Shown one piece after another: positions 34,392-41,964 of a stretch of 64,000 bases of DNA. Each line of letters opens with the position of its first letter. The first letter of the stretch is position 1. Below the pieces are notes generated by a model. The model was not told where the DNA came from and ran no database searches. It saw only the letters and a list, made by a program, of their open reading frames with translations. The stretch is from Hyphomicrobiales bacterium (GTDB taxonomy: Bacteria; Pseudomonadota; Alphaproteobacteria; Rhizobiales; Rhizobiaceae). Position numbers and translations under genes: made by a program. The stretch lies in NCBI GenBank assembly GCA_900472605.1, contig UCJD01000036.1, positions 1 to 64,000 on the forward strand. The letters are read 5' to 3'.

Positions 34392-35230
34392 GGCTGCGGT
34401 CACTGCTCTTTGTGCCGGGGGATCGGCCGGATCGCATGCAGAAAGCACTCGCGCTTTCCGCCGATGCGCTGATTCTCGATCTGGAAGATGCCGTGGCACT
34501 TGCCGAGAAGCCTGCGGCCAGAGATTCGATCGCCACTTTCCTGCGATCTGCCGAACGGCGAGCCAAGCTCTTCGTGCGGGTTAACGCGCTCGGAAGTGAT
34601 CTTCTGGAGAAGGACCTTGCGTCCATTCTTGATGCCCGGCCCGACGCGCTTGTCCTGCCCAAGGCCGAGGGCAGTGCAAGTGTCGAGGCCTTGGCGGCCT
34701 TGGCTCCTGGGGTGCCGATCATCCCGATCGCGACGGAAACGCCTGCCGCGATCTTTCAACTCGGAAGCTACGCGGCCGTTCACAGCCTGCTCCTGGGATT
34801 GACCTGGGGGGCGGAGGATCTTCCTGCGGCAATCGGCGCAACACGGTCACGGAATGAGGATGGGAGCTATACCTATCCCTATGAAATGCTGCGCGCGCTG
34901 ACATTGTTCGCCGGTCACGCCGCCGGTGCCGCTGTCATCGAGACCATCTACCCGGCACTAGGCGACCTGGAGGGCCTACGGCGCTACGCGCAGAGGGCGC
35001 GTAGCGATGGCTTTACCGGAATGATGGCAATTCATCCATCTCAGCTTCCGGTCATCAACCAGGCCTTTTCGCCGACGCAAGCCGAAATCGAAAAGGCTCA
35101 AGCCATTGTGGCGGCATTCGAAGCAAATCCGGCAAAAGGCGTGCTCCAACTCGACGGCCAGATGATCGACGCCCCACATCTGCGGCAGGCGCGGCGGATA
35201 CTGGAACTCGCGACTGCAGACAGTTTGTGA
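34388..35230 (+). CDS. CoA ester lyase of the CitE (HpcH/HpaI) family
   Basis: A 280-residue TIM-barrel lyase. It opens with MRLRSLLFVPGDRPDRMQKA and has DALILDLEDAVAL, VLPKAEG and IETIYPALGDL, the Mg2+ and CoA sites of CitE-like citramalyl/malyl-CoA lyases. No HMG-CoA lyase (LiuE) gene is in this operon, so this protein probably performs the last C-C cleavage to acetyl-CoA and acetoacetate. The M. tuberculosis homologue Rv2498c has been reported to act on HMG-CoA and citramalyl-CoA. An activity on (S)-citramalyl-CoA (itaconate route) is a second possibility. Start overlaps the MaoC stop (ATGA). Confidence 0.87.
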   Translation: MRLRSLLFVPGDRPDRMQKALALSADALILDLEDAVALAEKPAARDSIATFLRSAERRAKLFVRVNALGSDLLEKDLASILDARPDALVLPKAEGSASVEALAALAPGVPIIPIATETPAAIFQLGSYAAVHSLLLGLTWGAEDLPAAIGATRSRNEDGSYTYPYEMLRALTLFAGHAAGAAVIETIYPALGDLEGLRRYAQRARSDGFTGMMAIHPSQLPVINQAFSPTQAEIEKAQAIVAAFEANPAKGVLQLDGQMIDAPHLRQARRILELATADSL

Positions 35231-35426
35231 TGATGTTGGCGGCCTTGAACTGGGCACTGCGAGCTTTCAACGGTTCCTCGCTAACGTCGCGCTCGGGGGT
35301 TGGGAACCAGAAGCTGTATTCTCATAGACATTAAATGTTGCTAATATAAGAGTGGCGTGACGGTCGTGGGTTCACGTCCGCCTTTTGCTTCAGCGGTAGA
35401 GAAGTTCTTGTTCCTGGGAGGGTACG

Positions 35427-36179
35427 ATGCGAAGGTTTCGGGCCTTTTTCACAGCCTGTCCAGACTCGTGCTTGGCAACGTCCATAACGAAGATGTCCGT
35501 TGTCGGGCTCTTTGCGGTGATAAGCCTCGCTGCTGGCGCACAGGCTCAACAGCCAACGGATGCGCAGCGGAATGCCGTTCGATCCGCTTGCCGATCGGAT
35601 TTCATCGCGCAGTGCTCCGGCGTGACGCCGGGGGGTATGGAGGCCTTGAACTGCCTTCAGCAGCACAATGCCTCGCTCTCCAAGTCGTGTCGCGATGCAA
35701 TCTCGAACCTGGAAGGCACGAAGAAAAGTTCGGTCGACACGCCTTCACAATCCGACATGACCCCGACGGCAGCGACAGAAGCTGCTGCACAAAAACAGCC
35801 GACCGCCGCGCAACGCGATGCGGTCAAATCGTCCTGCCGATCCGACTTTATGGCTCAGTGCTCGGGCGTGACGCCTGGGGGAATGCAGGCGCTTGCCTGT
35901 CTGCAACAACACCGTGCGGCGCTCTCGCCATCTTGCGAGGCAGCAGTCGGCGCGATTGGTGGAGACGGATCAGCGCAAGTCACCAGTCCCACGAAACCGC
36001 CGGTCGCGTCTTTTACGCCGCGAGAGGAGTTGGTCGTCCTGCGTAATACATGTGGGCCGGACTTCAGGGCGCTTTGCCGCTCGGTACCGCTTGGCGGCGG
36101 TCGCGGCATCAACTGCTTGCGCGGTAACTTTGCGCGCCTGTCTCCTACCTGCCAGCGTGTCCTGAGTAACGGTCTTTAG
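35427..36179 (+). CDS. Secreted protein with three cysteine-rich repeats
   Basis: A 250-residue exported protein made of three tandem repeats of a four-cysteine module (about residues 42-95, 120-175 and 195-248). Each has C-x(n)-DF-x(2-3)-C ... CL-x(n)-L-S-x(2-4)-C. Repeats 1 and 2 are close (CRSDFIAQCSGVTPGGM versus CRSDFMAQCSGVTPGGM); repeat 3 has diverged (CGPDFRALC). They resemble the cysteine-rich repeat family known from Golgi glycoprotein 1 and found in many Rhizobiales secreted proteins. The signal peptide ends near AGAQAQQ. The first ATG has a strong GGGAGGG; ATG 35493 is an alternative. Role unknown, probably periplasmic or extracellular and disulphide-rich. Confidence 0.8.
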   Translation: MRRFRAFFTACPDSCLATSITKMSVVGLFAVISLAAGAQAQQPTDAQRNAVRSACRSDFIAQCSGVTPGGMEALNCLQQHNASLSKSCRDAISNLEGTKKSSVDTPSQSDMTPTAATEAAAQKQPTAAQRDAVKSSCRSDFMAQCSGVTPGGMQALACLQQHRAALSPSCEAAVGAIGGDGSAQVTSPTKPPVASFTPREELVVLRNTCGPDFRALCRSVPLGGGRGINCLRGNFARLSPTCQRVLSNGL

Positions 36180-36258
36180 GAGTGAATTCATACGGCTGGC
36201 TGGCGGTCCCTATGTCGATACGTAAAAGGGCTCGTTCGGAGCGTTTCCGACCTACACC

Positions 36259-36561
36259 TCAATGGGAAATGCATACGGTACGCTTTCCGGCCGAACTCTC
36301 GTATGTGTTGTCGGTTGCGTGATAGGAAAGATAGCGTTCAGCGCACCAACGGATATGGCTGACTTCGGAGGGCGACAGAACGGAATTTTCGCCGTCTCCG
36401 ACCGCGCCTTCCTGCGTGTATGCGGCGACAGCGCCTTGCGAGCGCGCCTGCATTCCGTCGGCTGCACCGGCCATGCTGAAGGCGTGAGCCGTACCAACGG
36501 ACGAAGCGACTAAAACAACTGTCGCGAAAATCGGTGCTACTAATTTAAAGGTCATGGCCAT
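36259..36561 (-). CDS. BA14K-family exported protein, EcfG-controlled
   Basis: A 100-residue protein with an N-terminal signal peptide (MAMTFKLVAPIFATVVLVAS ... AHA) and a C-terminal BA14K-like motif: WCAERYLSYHATDNTYESS followed by GKRTVC. BA14K proteins are small Rhizobiales cell-envelope proteins, lectin-like and immunoreactive in Brucella. The start chosen has GGAGG five bases upstream; upstream in-frame codons would lie in the promoter. An exact EcfG promoter on the same strand sits 30 bases upstream, so this is most likely a general-stress envelope protein. Monocistronic. Confidence 0.85.
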   Translation of the reverse strand: MAMTFKLVAPIFATVVLVASSVGTAHAFSMAGAADGMQARSQGAVAAYTQEGAVGDGENSVLSPSEVSHIRWCAERYLSYHATDNTYESSAGKRTVCISH

Positions 36562-36591
36562 CGCCGCCTCCGGAATATATCTCGGGGAAAC

Positions 36592-36616
36592 AACGAAAGG
36601 CGTTAACTTTTGTTCC
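36592..36616 (-). promoter_or_regulatory. EcfG promoter of the BA14K gene
   Basis: On the minus strand GGAAC (36616-36612), a 16-base spacer, CGTT (36595-36592), an exact EcfG consensus. Transcription would start near 36585, about 24 bases before the BA14K ATG, with its GGAGG in between. Confidence 0.85.
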
Positions 36617-36691
36617 GTGCGGCCTGGGCGGCCCAGAAACACATCCGGGTTACCCGGAGAATTTCTTTGCCGCGCAACTGCTATTCTGCCA

Positions 36692-36712
36692 ACGGGCGCT
36701 TAGGGCGCCCGT
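36692..36712. terminator. GC-rich hairpin downstream of pntB
   Basis: ACGGGCGC (36692-36699) pairs with GCGCCCGT (36705-36712) around a five-base loop, between pntB and the BA14K promoter on the same strand. There is no clear T-run on the minus strand, so it may be a weak terminator or 3' stabiliser of the pntAB transcript. Confidence 0.4.
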
Positions 36713-36759
36713 CGGTTTCTTGGATAGGCCAGGATTCCTGGCGCCTCCGGTGTTATCTA

Positions 36760-38193
36760 CTATTGAATTTGGGAGACGAGCTCCGTCACCGACTTCTTCG
36801 CATCTCCGTAGAACATGCGCGTGTTCTCCTTGTAGAAGAGCGGGTTCTCGATGCCGGAATAGCCCGTGCCCTGCCCACGCTTGGAGACGAAGACCTGCTT
36901 GGCCTTCCACACTTCGAGAACCGGCATGCCGGCGATCGGCGAATTGGGATCTTCCTGGGCAGCGGGGTTGACGATGTCGTTGGAGCCGATGACGATGACG
37001 ACGTCCGTCTCGGGGAAATCCTCGTTAATCTCGTCCATCTCAAGCACGATGTCGTACGGTACCTTTGCCTCGGCCAGGAGCACGTTCATGTGGCCGGGCA
37101 GACGTCCGGCGACCGGATGGATGGCGAAGCGCACAGTCTTGCCGGCAGTCCTGAGCTTGCGGGTGAGTTCGGAAACGGCCTGCTGCGCTTGCGCTACGGC
37201 CATGCCATAGCCCGGGACGATCACGATGCTATCGGCATCGTTGAGCGCGGAAGCCACGCCTTCGGCATCGATGGCGATCTGTTCGCCTTCGATTTCCATT
37301 GCAGGCCCCGTGGTTCCGCCGAAGCCGCCGAGAATGACCGACACGAAGGAGCGGTTCATCGCCTTGCACATGATATAAGACAGGATCGCGCCCGAAGAGC
37401 CGACCAGCGCGCCCGTGACGATCAGAAGATCGTTGCCGAGCGTGAAGCCGATGGCGGCGGCCGCCCAGCCGGAATAGCTGTTCAGCATCGAGACGACGAC
37501 AGGCATGTCGGCGCCGCCGATGCCCATGATCAGATGGTAGCCGATGAAGAAGGCAAGCAGCGTCATCAGGATCAGCGTCCAGACGCCGGCATTGTTCGCG
37601 TACATGAGGAGCAGGATGAACGAAAGGATCGCGGCGGCGGCATTGAGGAAATGCCCACCTGGCAGCTTCTTCGCCTTGCCATCGACCTTGCCGGCCAGCT
37701 TGCCGAAGGCGACGACAGAGCCGGTAAACGTGATCGCACCGATGAAGACGCCGAGGAAGACCTCGACCTTCATGATCGCGAGCTCGACCGGGGTCTTGTG
37801 TGCAAGAATGCCGGCGAAGCCGTCAAGCATCGCGCGGGTTGCTTCATCCATGCCGCCAACGCGCCATGCTTCGATATGGGCATTATAACCGATGAAGACG
37901 GCGGCGAGGCCGACGAAGGAGTGCAGTGCCGCCACGAGCTGCGGCATTTCTGTCATCTGCACGCGGTTCGCTACGTAATAGCCGGCGATTGAACCCGCCA
38001 GGATCATTGGAAGAATGATGAACCAGTTGCCGACACCGGGACCAAAGATGGTTGCGACAATGGCGAGCGCCATGCCGACAATGCCGTACCAGGCGGCGCG
38101 CTTGGCGCTTTCCTGGCCGGAAAGGCCGCCGAGCGAGAGAATGAAAAGCACAGCCGAAGAGATGTAGGCGGCCGAAACGATACCGATCGTCAT
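36760..38193 (-). CDS. pntB: Proton-translocating NAD(P) transhydrogenase, beta subunit
   Basis: A 477-residue PntB. The first ~270 residues hold about eight to nine transmembrane helices (GMALAIVATIFGPGVGNWF, IGMGGADMPVVVSMLN-like helix ends); the C-terminal domain binds NADP(H), with PGYGMAVAQAQQAVSEL and the GSNDIVNPAAQEDP segment. It completes the transhydrogenase that uses the proton gradient to make NADPH from NADH at the inner membrane. It follows pntA by 30 bases and is the last gene of the operon. Confidence 0.95.
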   Translation of the reverse strand: MTIGIVSAAYISSAVLFILSLGGLSGQESAKRAAWYGIVGMALAIVATIFGPGVGNWFIILPMILAGSIAGYYVANRVQMTEMPQLVAALHSFVGLAAVFIGYNAHIEAWRVGGMDEATRAMLDGFAGILAHKTPVELAIMKVEVFLGVFIGAITFTGSVVAFGKLAGKVDGKAKKLPGGHFLNAAAAILSFILLLMYANNAGVWTLILMTLLAFFIGYHLIMGIGGADMPVVVSMLNSYSGWAAAAIGFTLGNDLLIVTGALVGSSGAILSYIMCKAMNRSFVSVILGGFGGTTGPAMEIEGEQIAIDAEGVASALNDADSIVIVPGYGMAVAQAQQAVSELTRKLRTAGKTVRFAIHPVAGRLPGHMNVLLAEAKVPYDIVLEMDEINEDFPETDVVIVIGSNDIVNPAAQEDPNSPIAGMPVLEVWKAKQVFVSKRGQGTGYSGIENPLFYKENTRMFYGDAKKSVTELVSQIQ

Positions 38194-38223
38194 ATTGAAA
38201 ATCCCTTGATATCCCTGGCCCGA

Positions 38224-39804
38224 TCAGGACTTCTGGAACATGGCGAGCATGCGCCGCGTGACAAGAAAGCCGCCAACGATGTTGATCGTCGCGACCAGAA
38301 CCGACAGCGCGGCAAGGATGACGACCAGCCAGTTACCGGAACCGATCTGCAGCAGAGCGCCGAGAATGACGATGCCTGAGACGGCGTTGGTCACGGCCAT
38401 CAGCGGCGTATGCAGCGAATGCGAGACGTTCCAGATCACCTGGAAGCCGATGAAGCAGGCGAGCATGAAGACCACAAAGTGGTTCATGAAGCTTGCCGGA
38501 GCATAGGCGCCGACCAATAGCAGCAGCGCGGTGCCGATCAGAAGCAGGAAGCCCTGGCTCTTGGTCTGCGCCTTGAAGGCCGCCGCTTCGCGTGCCTTCT
38601 TTTCCGCCGCAGTCGGTTCCTTGGTCTTTTCCTTCGGCTTGTGCGCGGCGATCGCCTGAATCTTCGGCGCCGGCGGCGGATATGTGACCGTACCCTCGAA
38701 AGCGATCGTCGCACCGCGGATGACGTCGTCATCCATGTTATGGACGATCTTGCCGTCCTTGGCAGGCGTCAGCTCCGTTATCATGTGGCGGATGTTGGTG
38801 GCGTATAGCGTCGAGGATTGCGCGGCCATGCGGCTCGGGAAATCGGTATAGCCGATGACGATGACGCCGTTATCGGAGACGGTGCGCTGATCGGCGACTG
38901 TCAGATCGCAGTTGCCGCCGCGTTCCGCCGCCAGGTCGATAATGACCGAACCCGGCTTCATCAGCGCTACCATGTCCGCAAGCCACAGCTTCGGTGCATC
39001 GCGGCCAGGGATCAGCGCGGTGGTGATGACGATGTCGATCTCGGGCGCGAGTTCGAGGAACTTCGCCAGCTGCTTCTCGCGGAACTCAGGCGAGGAGGGT
39101 GCCGCATAACCACCGGTGGCGGCGCCGTCCTGCTGGCTCTCCGTGAAATCAAGGAAGACGAACTCCGCGCCCATCGATTCGATCTGCTCGGCCACTTCGG
39201 GTCGAACGTCGAAGGCATAGGTAATGGCGCCGAGCGAGGTCGCTGTGCCGATGGCAGCAAGACCGGCGACGCCGGCGCCGATGACGAGCACCTTGGCAGG
39301 CGGCACCTTACCGGCGGCGGTCACCTGGCCGGTGAAAAAGCGGCCGAAATTGTTGCCTGCCTCGATCACGGCCCGATATCCGGCGATATTGGCCATCGAC
39401 GACAGGGCATCCATCTTCTGTGCGCGGCTGATGCGCGGCACCATGTCCATGGCGATCACGTTGGCGCCGGTCGCTTTCACCTCTTCCAACAGAGCGGCGT
39501 TCTGGCCGGGATAGAAGAAGGAGATGAGTGTCTTGCCGGTCGAAAGGAGCCCTGCCTCGGCATCCGTTGGCGGGCGGACCTTGACGATCACGTCGGCCGA
39601 CGACCAAAGTGCATTCGCCGACGGTGCGATCTCGACACCTGCTGCGCGATAGGCGTCGTCGGAAAAGCCCGCACCGACCCCGGCGCCTGTCTCGATCAGA
39701 CAGCGGTAACCCAACTTGTGCAGTTGCTCAGCCGAAGCCGGCGTCAATGCCACCCGACTTTCCCCAGAGAAGAGCTCCTTCGGACTGCCGATAATCACTG
39801 TCAT
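38224..39804 (-). CDS. pntA: Proton-translocating NAD(P) transhydrogenase, fused alpha subunit
   Basis: A 526-residue PntA of E. coli type. The N-terminal NAD-binding part (TVIIGSPKELFSGESRVALT ... VLVIGAGVAGLAAIGTATSLG) resembles alanine dehydrogenase; the C-terminal ~95 residues have three to four membrane helices (SQGFLLLIGTALLLLVGAYA). In many other alphaproteobacteria this subunit is split into pntAA and pntAB, so the fusion is noteworthy. An open frame continues 25 codons upstream, but ATG 39804 has GGGGATGAAG and fits the family start. Operon with pntB. Confidence 0.93.
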   Translation of the reverse strand: MTVIIGSPKELFSGESRVALTPASAEQLHKLGYRCLIETGAGVGAGFSDDAYRAAGVEIAPSANALWSSADVIVKVRPPTDAEAGLLSTGKTLISFFYPGQNAALLEEVKATGANVIAMDMVPRISRAQKMDALSSMANIAGYRAVIEAGNNFGRFFTGQVTAAGKVPPAKVLVIGAGVAGLAAIGTATSLGAITYAFDVRPEVAEQIESMGAEFVFLDFTESQQDGAATGGYAAPSSPEFREKQLAKFLELAPEIDIVITTALIPGRDAPKLWLADMVALMKPGSVIIDLAAERGGNCDLTVADQRTVSDNGVIVIGYTDFPSRMAAQSSTLYATNIRHMITELTPAKDGKIVHNMDDDVIRGATIAFEGTVTYPPPAPKIQAIAAHKPKEKTKEPTAAEKKAREAAAFKAQTKSQGFLLLIGTALLLLVGAYAPASFMNHFVVFMLACFIGFQVIWNVSHSLHTPLMAVTNAVSGIVILGALLQIGSGNWLVVILAALSVLVATINIVGGFLVTRRMLAMFQKS

Positions 39805-40269
39805 CTTTACTTCATCCCCAATGCCGGATCGAACCCGGCGCCGCAAGCGTGCGTAGCCGGCTATGATGGCGTTGATCAACCAAAGAGATTGGAAACTGTC
39901 CAGTACCGAAAAGTGCTAATCCGACCAGTTCTGCCGCTTTGCGAAGACTGCTAATCGATTTTAATTTTCAAATTGGTTGGTCAAGCCGGGCTAACATCCG
40001 GCCATGGGCGCGTTTTAGGGTCTGGTGATGAAAACGCATTATCTCATAAATGCAGCGGATAAAACCACTGCCCGCTTGATGAGGATCCTGTCCAGCAAAG
40101 GTGAAAGGCGGCCATGTCCGAGATGGACGACAACACGGCTGTCCACTGCCTCCATGGCGTGATGCCGGCGGGTTAAGGGTAGGCTGTCGCGCCGTCGGGT
40201 TTGCGGGTGATCTTTCGCTCGCAATAGATGGCGTCCTCTGTCTGCAGCGCCTTCGGCTGCCCAGGGCCC
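39805..40269. other. Intergenic region upstream of pntA
   Basis: Contains the presumed pntA promoter (AT-rich 39950-39985) and no supported gene. The right portion merges with a decayed coding fragment. Short open frames here lack ribosome sites and recognisable products. Confidence 0.4.
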
Positions 40270-40420
40270 GTGGACGCGGGGCTTGAATTCCAGCGCCTTG
40301 AAGTTAGGCTGGGCCGTGCAGAAGTGGATGTTGCGGTTGTGAGCGGCGCCATCGGGTTATGCGGGGCAACCGTCACATAGTGCGCCTCGGCGATCACCGC
40401 GATGCGCCGCAAGCACCTCA
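40270..40420 (-). pseudogene. Fragment of a mandelate racemase/galactonate dehydratase-like gene
   Basis: On the minus strand, one frame reads CLRRIAVIAEAHYVTVAPHN then PMAP; after a frame change a second reads NIHFCTAQPNFKALEF. Together they match the C-terminal active-site region of enolase-superfamily sugar-acid dehydratases (AEAHxVxVAPHNPxxP ... NFxxLE), where the His is catalytic. No intact start, barrel or end is present, and the frame is broken, so this is a relic. Bounds are approximate. Confidence 0.6.
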
Positions 40421-40480
40421 GCCTTGGCCTTGAAACTCTCGAAAGGCGAACCACGTTTTCCGTGAAAGCAGGGGGTGCGG

Positions 40481-41838
40481 ATGAGTTATGACGTGGTGGT
40501 GGTAGGGGCAGGCTTTTCGGCGATCGCCACGGTCTGCAACCTGATCGAACTGCTTCCTCCTTCCGCGAAAATCGCTGTCGTGGGGGATGATCCGGGGTTT
40601 GGTCGCGGTACGGCCTATCGTTCTGAACTCTATCTCCACAGGTTGAATGTCCCAGCCGGCCGGATGAGCCTGTTTCCGGACAGGCCGGATGCGTTCGTAA
40701 CCTGGCTCGCGGAGCGCAAACGTCCGTTGAGAGACGGCGATTTCGCCTCGCGCCAGGACTACGGCCTTTATGTTCGCACACGCTCGCCACTTTGCTGCGG
40801 GACAAGAGACCGCGCTGCAAGGTCGATTTCATCCGCGCTAAAGCCACCGGCTGCGTCGAGCGCTATAGCGCGACGCTCGGCTTTCTTCTCGACAACGGCG
40901 ACGAAATTGTCGGACGCCATGTCGTTCTTTGCCTGGGAGTGGGCAACGCGCCGCTTCCGGTCAATCTCTCCGGGCTTCCGGCCGAGGCGCGCGACAGGAC
41001 AATCGAAAATCCATGGCGGCTGTCGTGGCTTCGTCGCGTGGAAGCGTCCGATAGGGTCTGCATCCTTGGCTCCGGCCTTACCATGATCGATCAGGTCCTG
41101 GCCCTCTTCGCGCAAGGGTTTCGCGGCAAAATCGATGTGCTGTCGCGCCGAGGCCTTGTCCCGCACGGGCATGCGAGAGTGCCAAAGCCTCCAGCCGATT
41201 TCGATCCCGCGGCGCTGCCCGAGAAGATGAGCGAAATCTTGCGTCAGTTGCGCCGTGAAAGCCGACGCGCCGGCGACTGGCGCAGCGTCATGGATACCTT
41301 GCGGCCGAAGACGCAGGCGCTGTGGCAGCGGCTGCCGCAAGCCGAACGCGGCCGGTTCCTGCGCCATGGGCTGCCGTGGTGGAACATCCACCGCCATCGT
41401 GTGGCGCCCGATGTCTATGAGCGCTTTCGCGAGATGGTCGCAAGCGGTCAGGTTTCAATTCATGCGGGATATCTGCAGGACGTCTCACAAATCGATGACC
41501 AGCTGATGCTGCACTACCGAAAGCGGGGAGCCAGTGACGTCGCGTCGCTCGAATGCGACTGGCTGGTCAATTGCACCGGTGTGGAGCGAGCAGGCATCGC
41601 GCACTCACCCCTGCTGCAACAGATGATGCGCGAGGGGCTGATCAAAGCGGATCCGCTGGGGCTCGGCGTCGGCGTGGACGCTGCGTCCGCCATTGTGCAC
41701 GACAATCCGGGGGCTCCGGCGCTCCATGCGGTCGGCGCTCTGACGGCCGGTCAGTTCTGGGAGATCACAGCGGTCCCGGATATTCGCACACAGGCTCGCG
41801 CTGTTGCGCAGCGGATCAGTGCGGGCATAGTGGGGTAA
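40481..41838 (+). pseudogene. Frameshifted FAD/NAD(P)-binding protein (YdhS-like, COG4529)
   Basis: Starts MSYDVVVVGAGFSAIATVCN (FAD-binding GxGxxA) and continues well to SRQDYGLYVR near 40779, then the frame must shift: the rest, from TLATLLRDKRPRCKVDF to the end QRISAGIVG at 41838, is in another frame. Adding one base between the CGC and ACA codons at about 40780 would restore one frame of about 452 residues, the usual size. Later motifs (GSGLTMIDQV, NCTGVERAG) are intact, so the damage is recent or a sequencing error. It precedes, in the same direction, the unusual ABC/monooxygenase operon and may have belonged to it. Confidence 0.8.
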
Positions 41839-41891
41839 TATTCCAACGGTTTGCATTCACCACATCGGAGAATTTTCCGTGGTTTGATGAT

Positions 41892-41911
41892 TATAGAATA
41901 CTAATTCTATA
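41892..41911. promoter_or_regulatory. AT-rich perfect inverted repeat before the ABC/monooxygenase operon
   Basis: TATAGAAT (41892-41899) and ATTCTATA (41904-41911) separated by ACTA: a perfect 8-base inverted repeat in a very AT-rich 60-base stretch between the frameshifted gene and the first gene of the operon. It looks like a repressor or activator site overlapping the promoter. No regulator gene lies in the operon. Confidence 0.6.
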
Positions 41912-41964
41912 TACTATATGAATATCCGATTATCGTTTTCTCATCTGTTTCAGAGGGAAAATCG

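Noticed and set aside
36610..37992. A 460-codon plus-strand frame opposite pntB
   Set aside because: The His/Asp/Arg-rich translation has no family resemblance and lies opposite a clear transhydrogenase gene; it would also read across the hairpin downstream of pntB.
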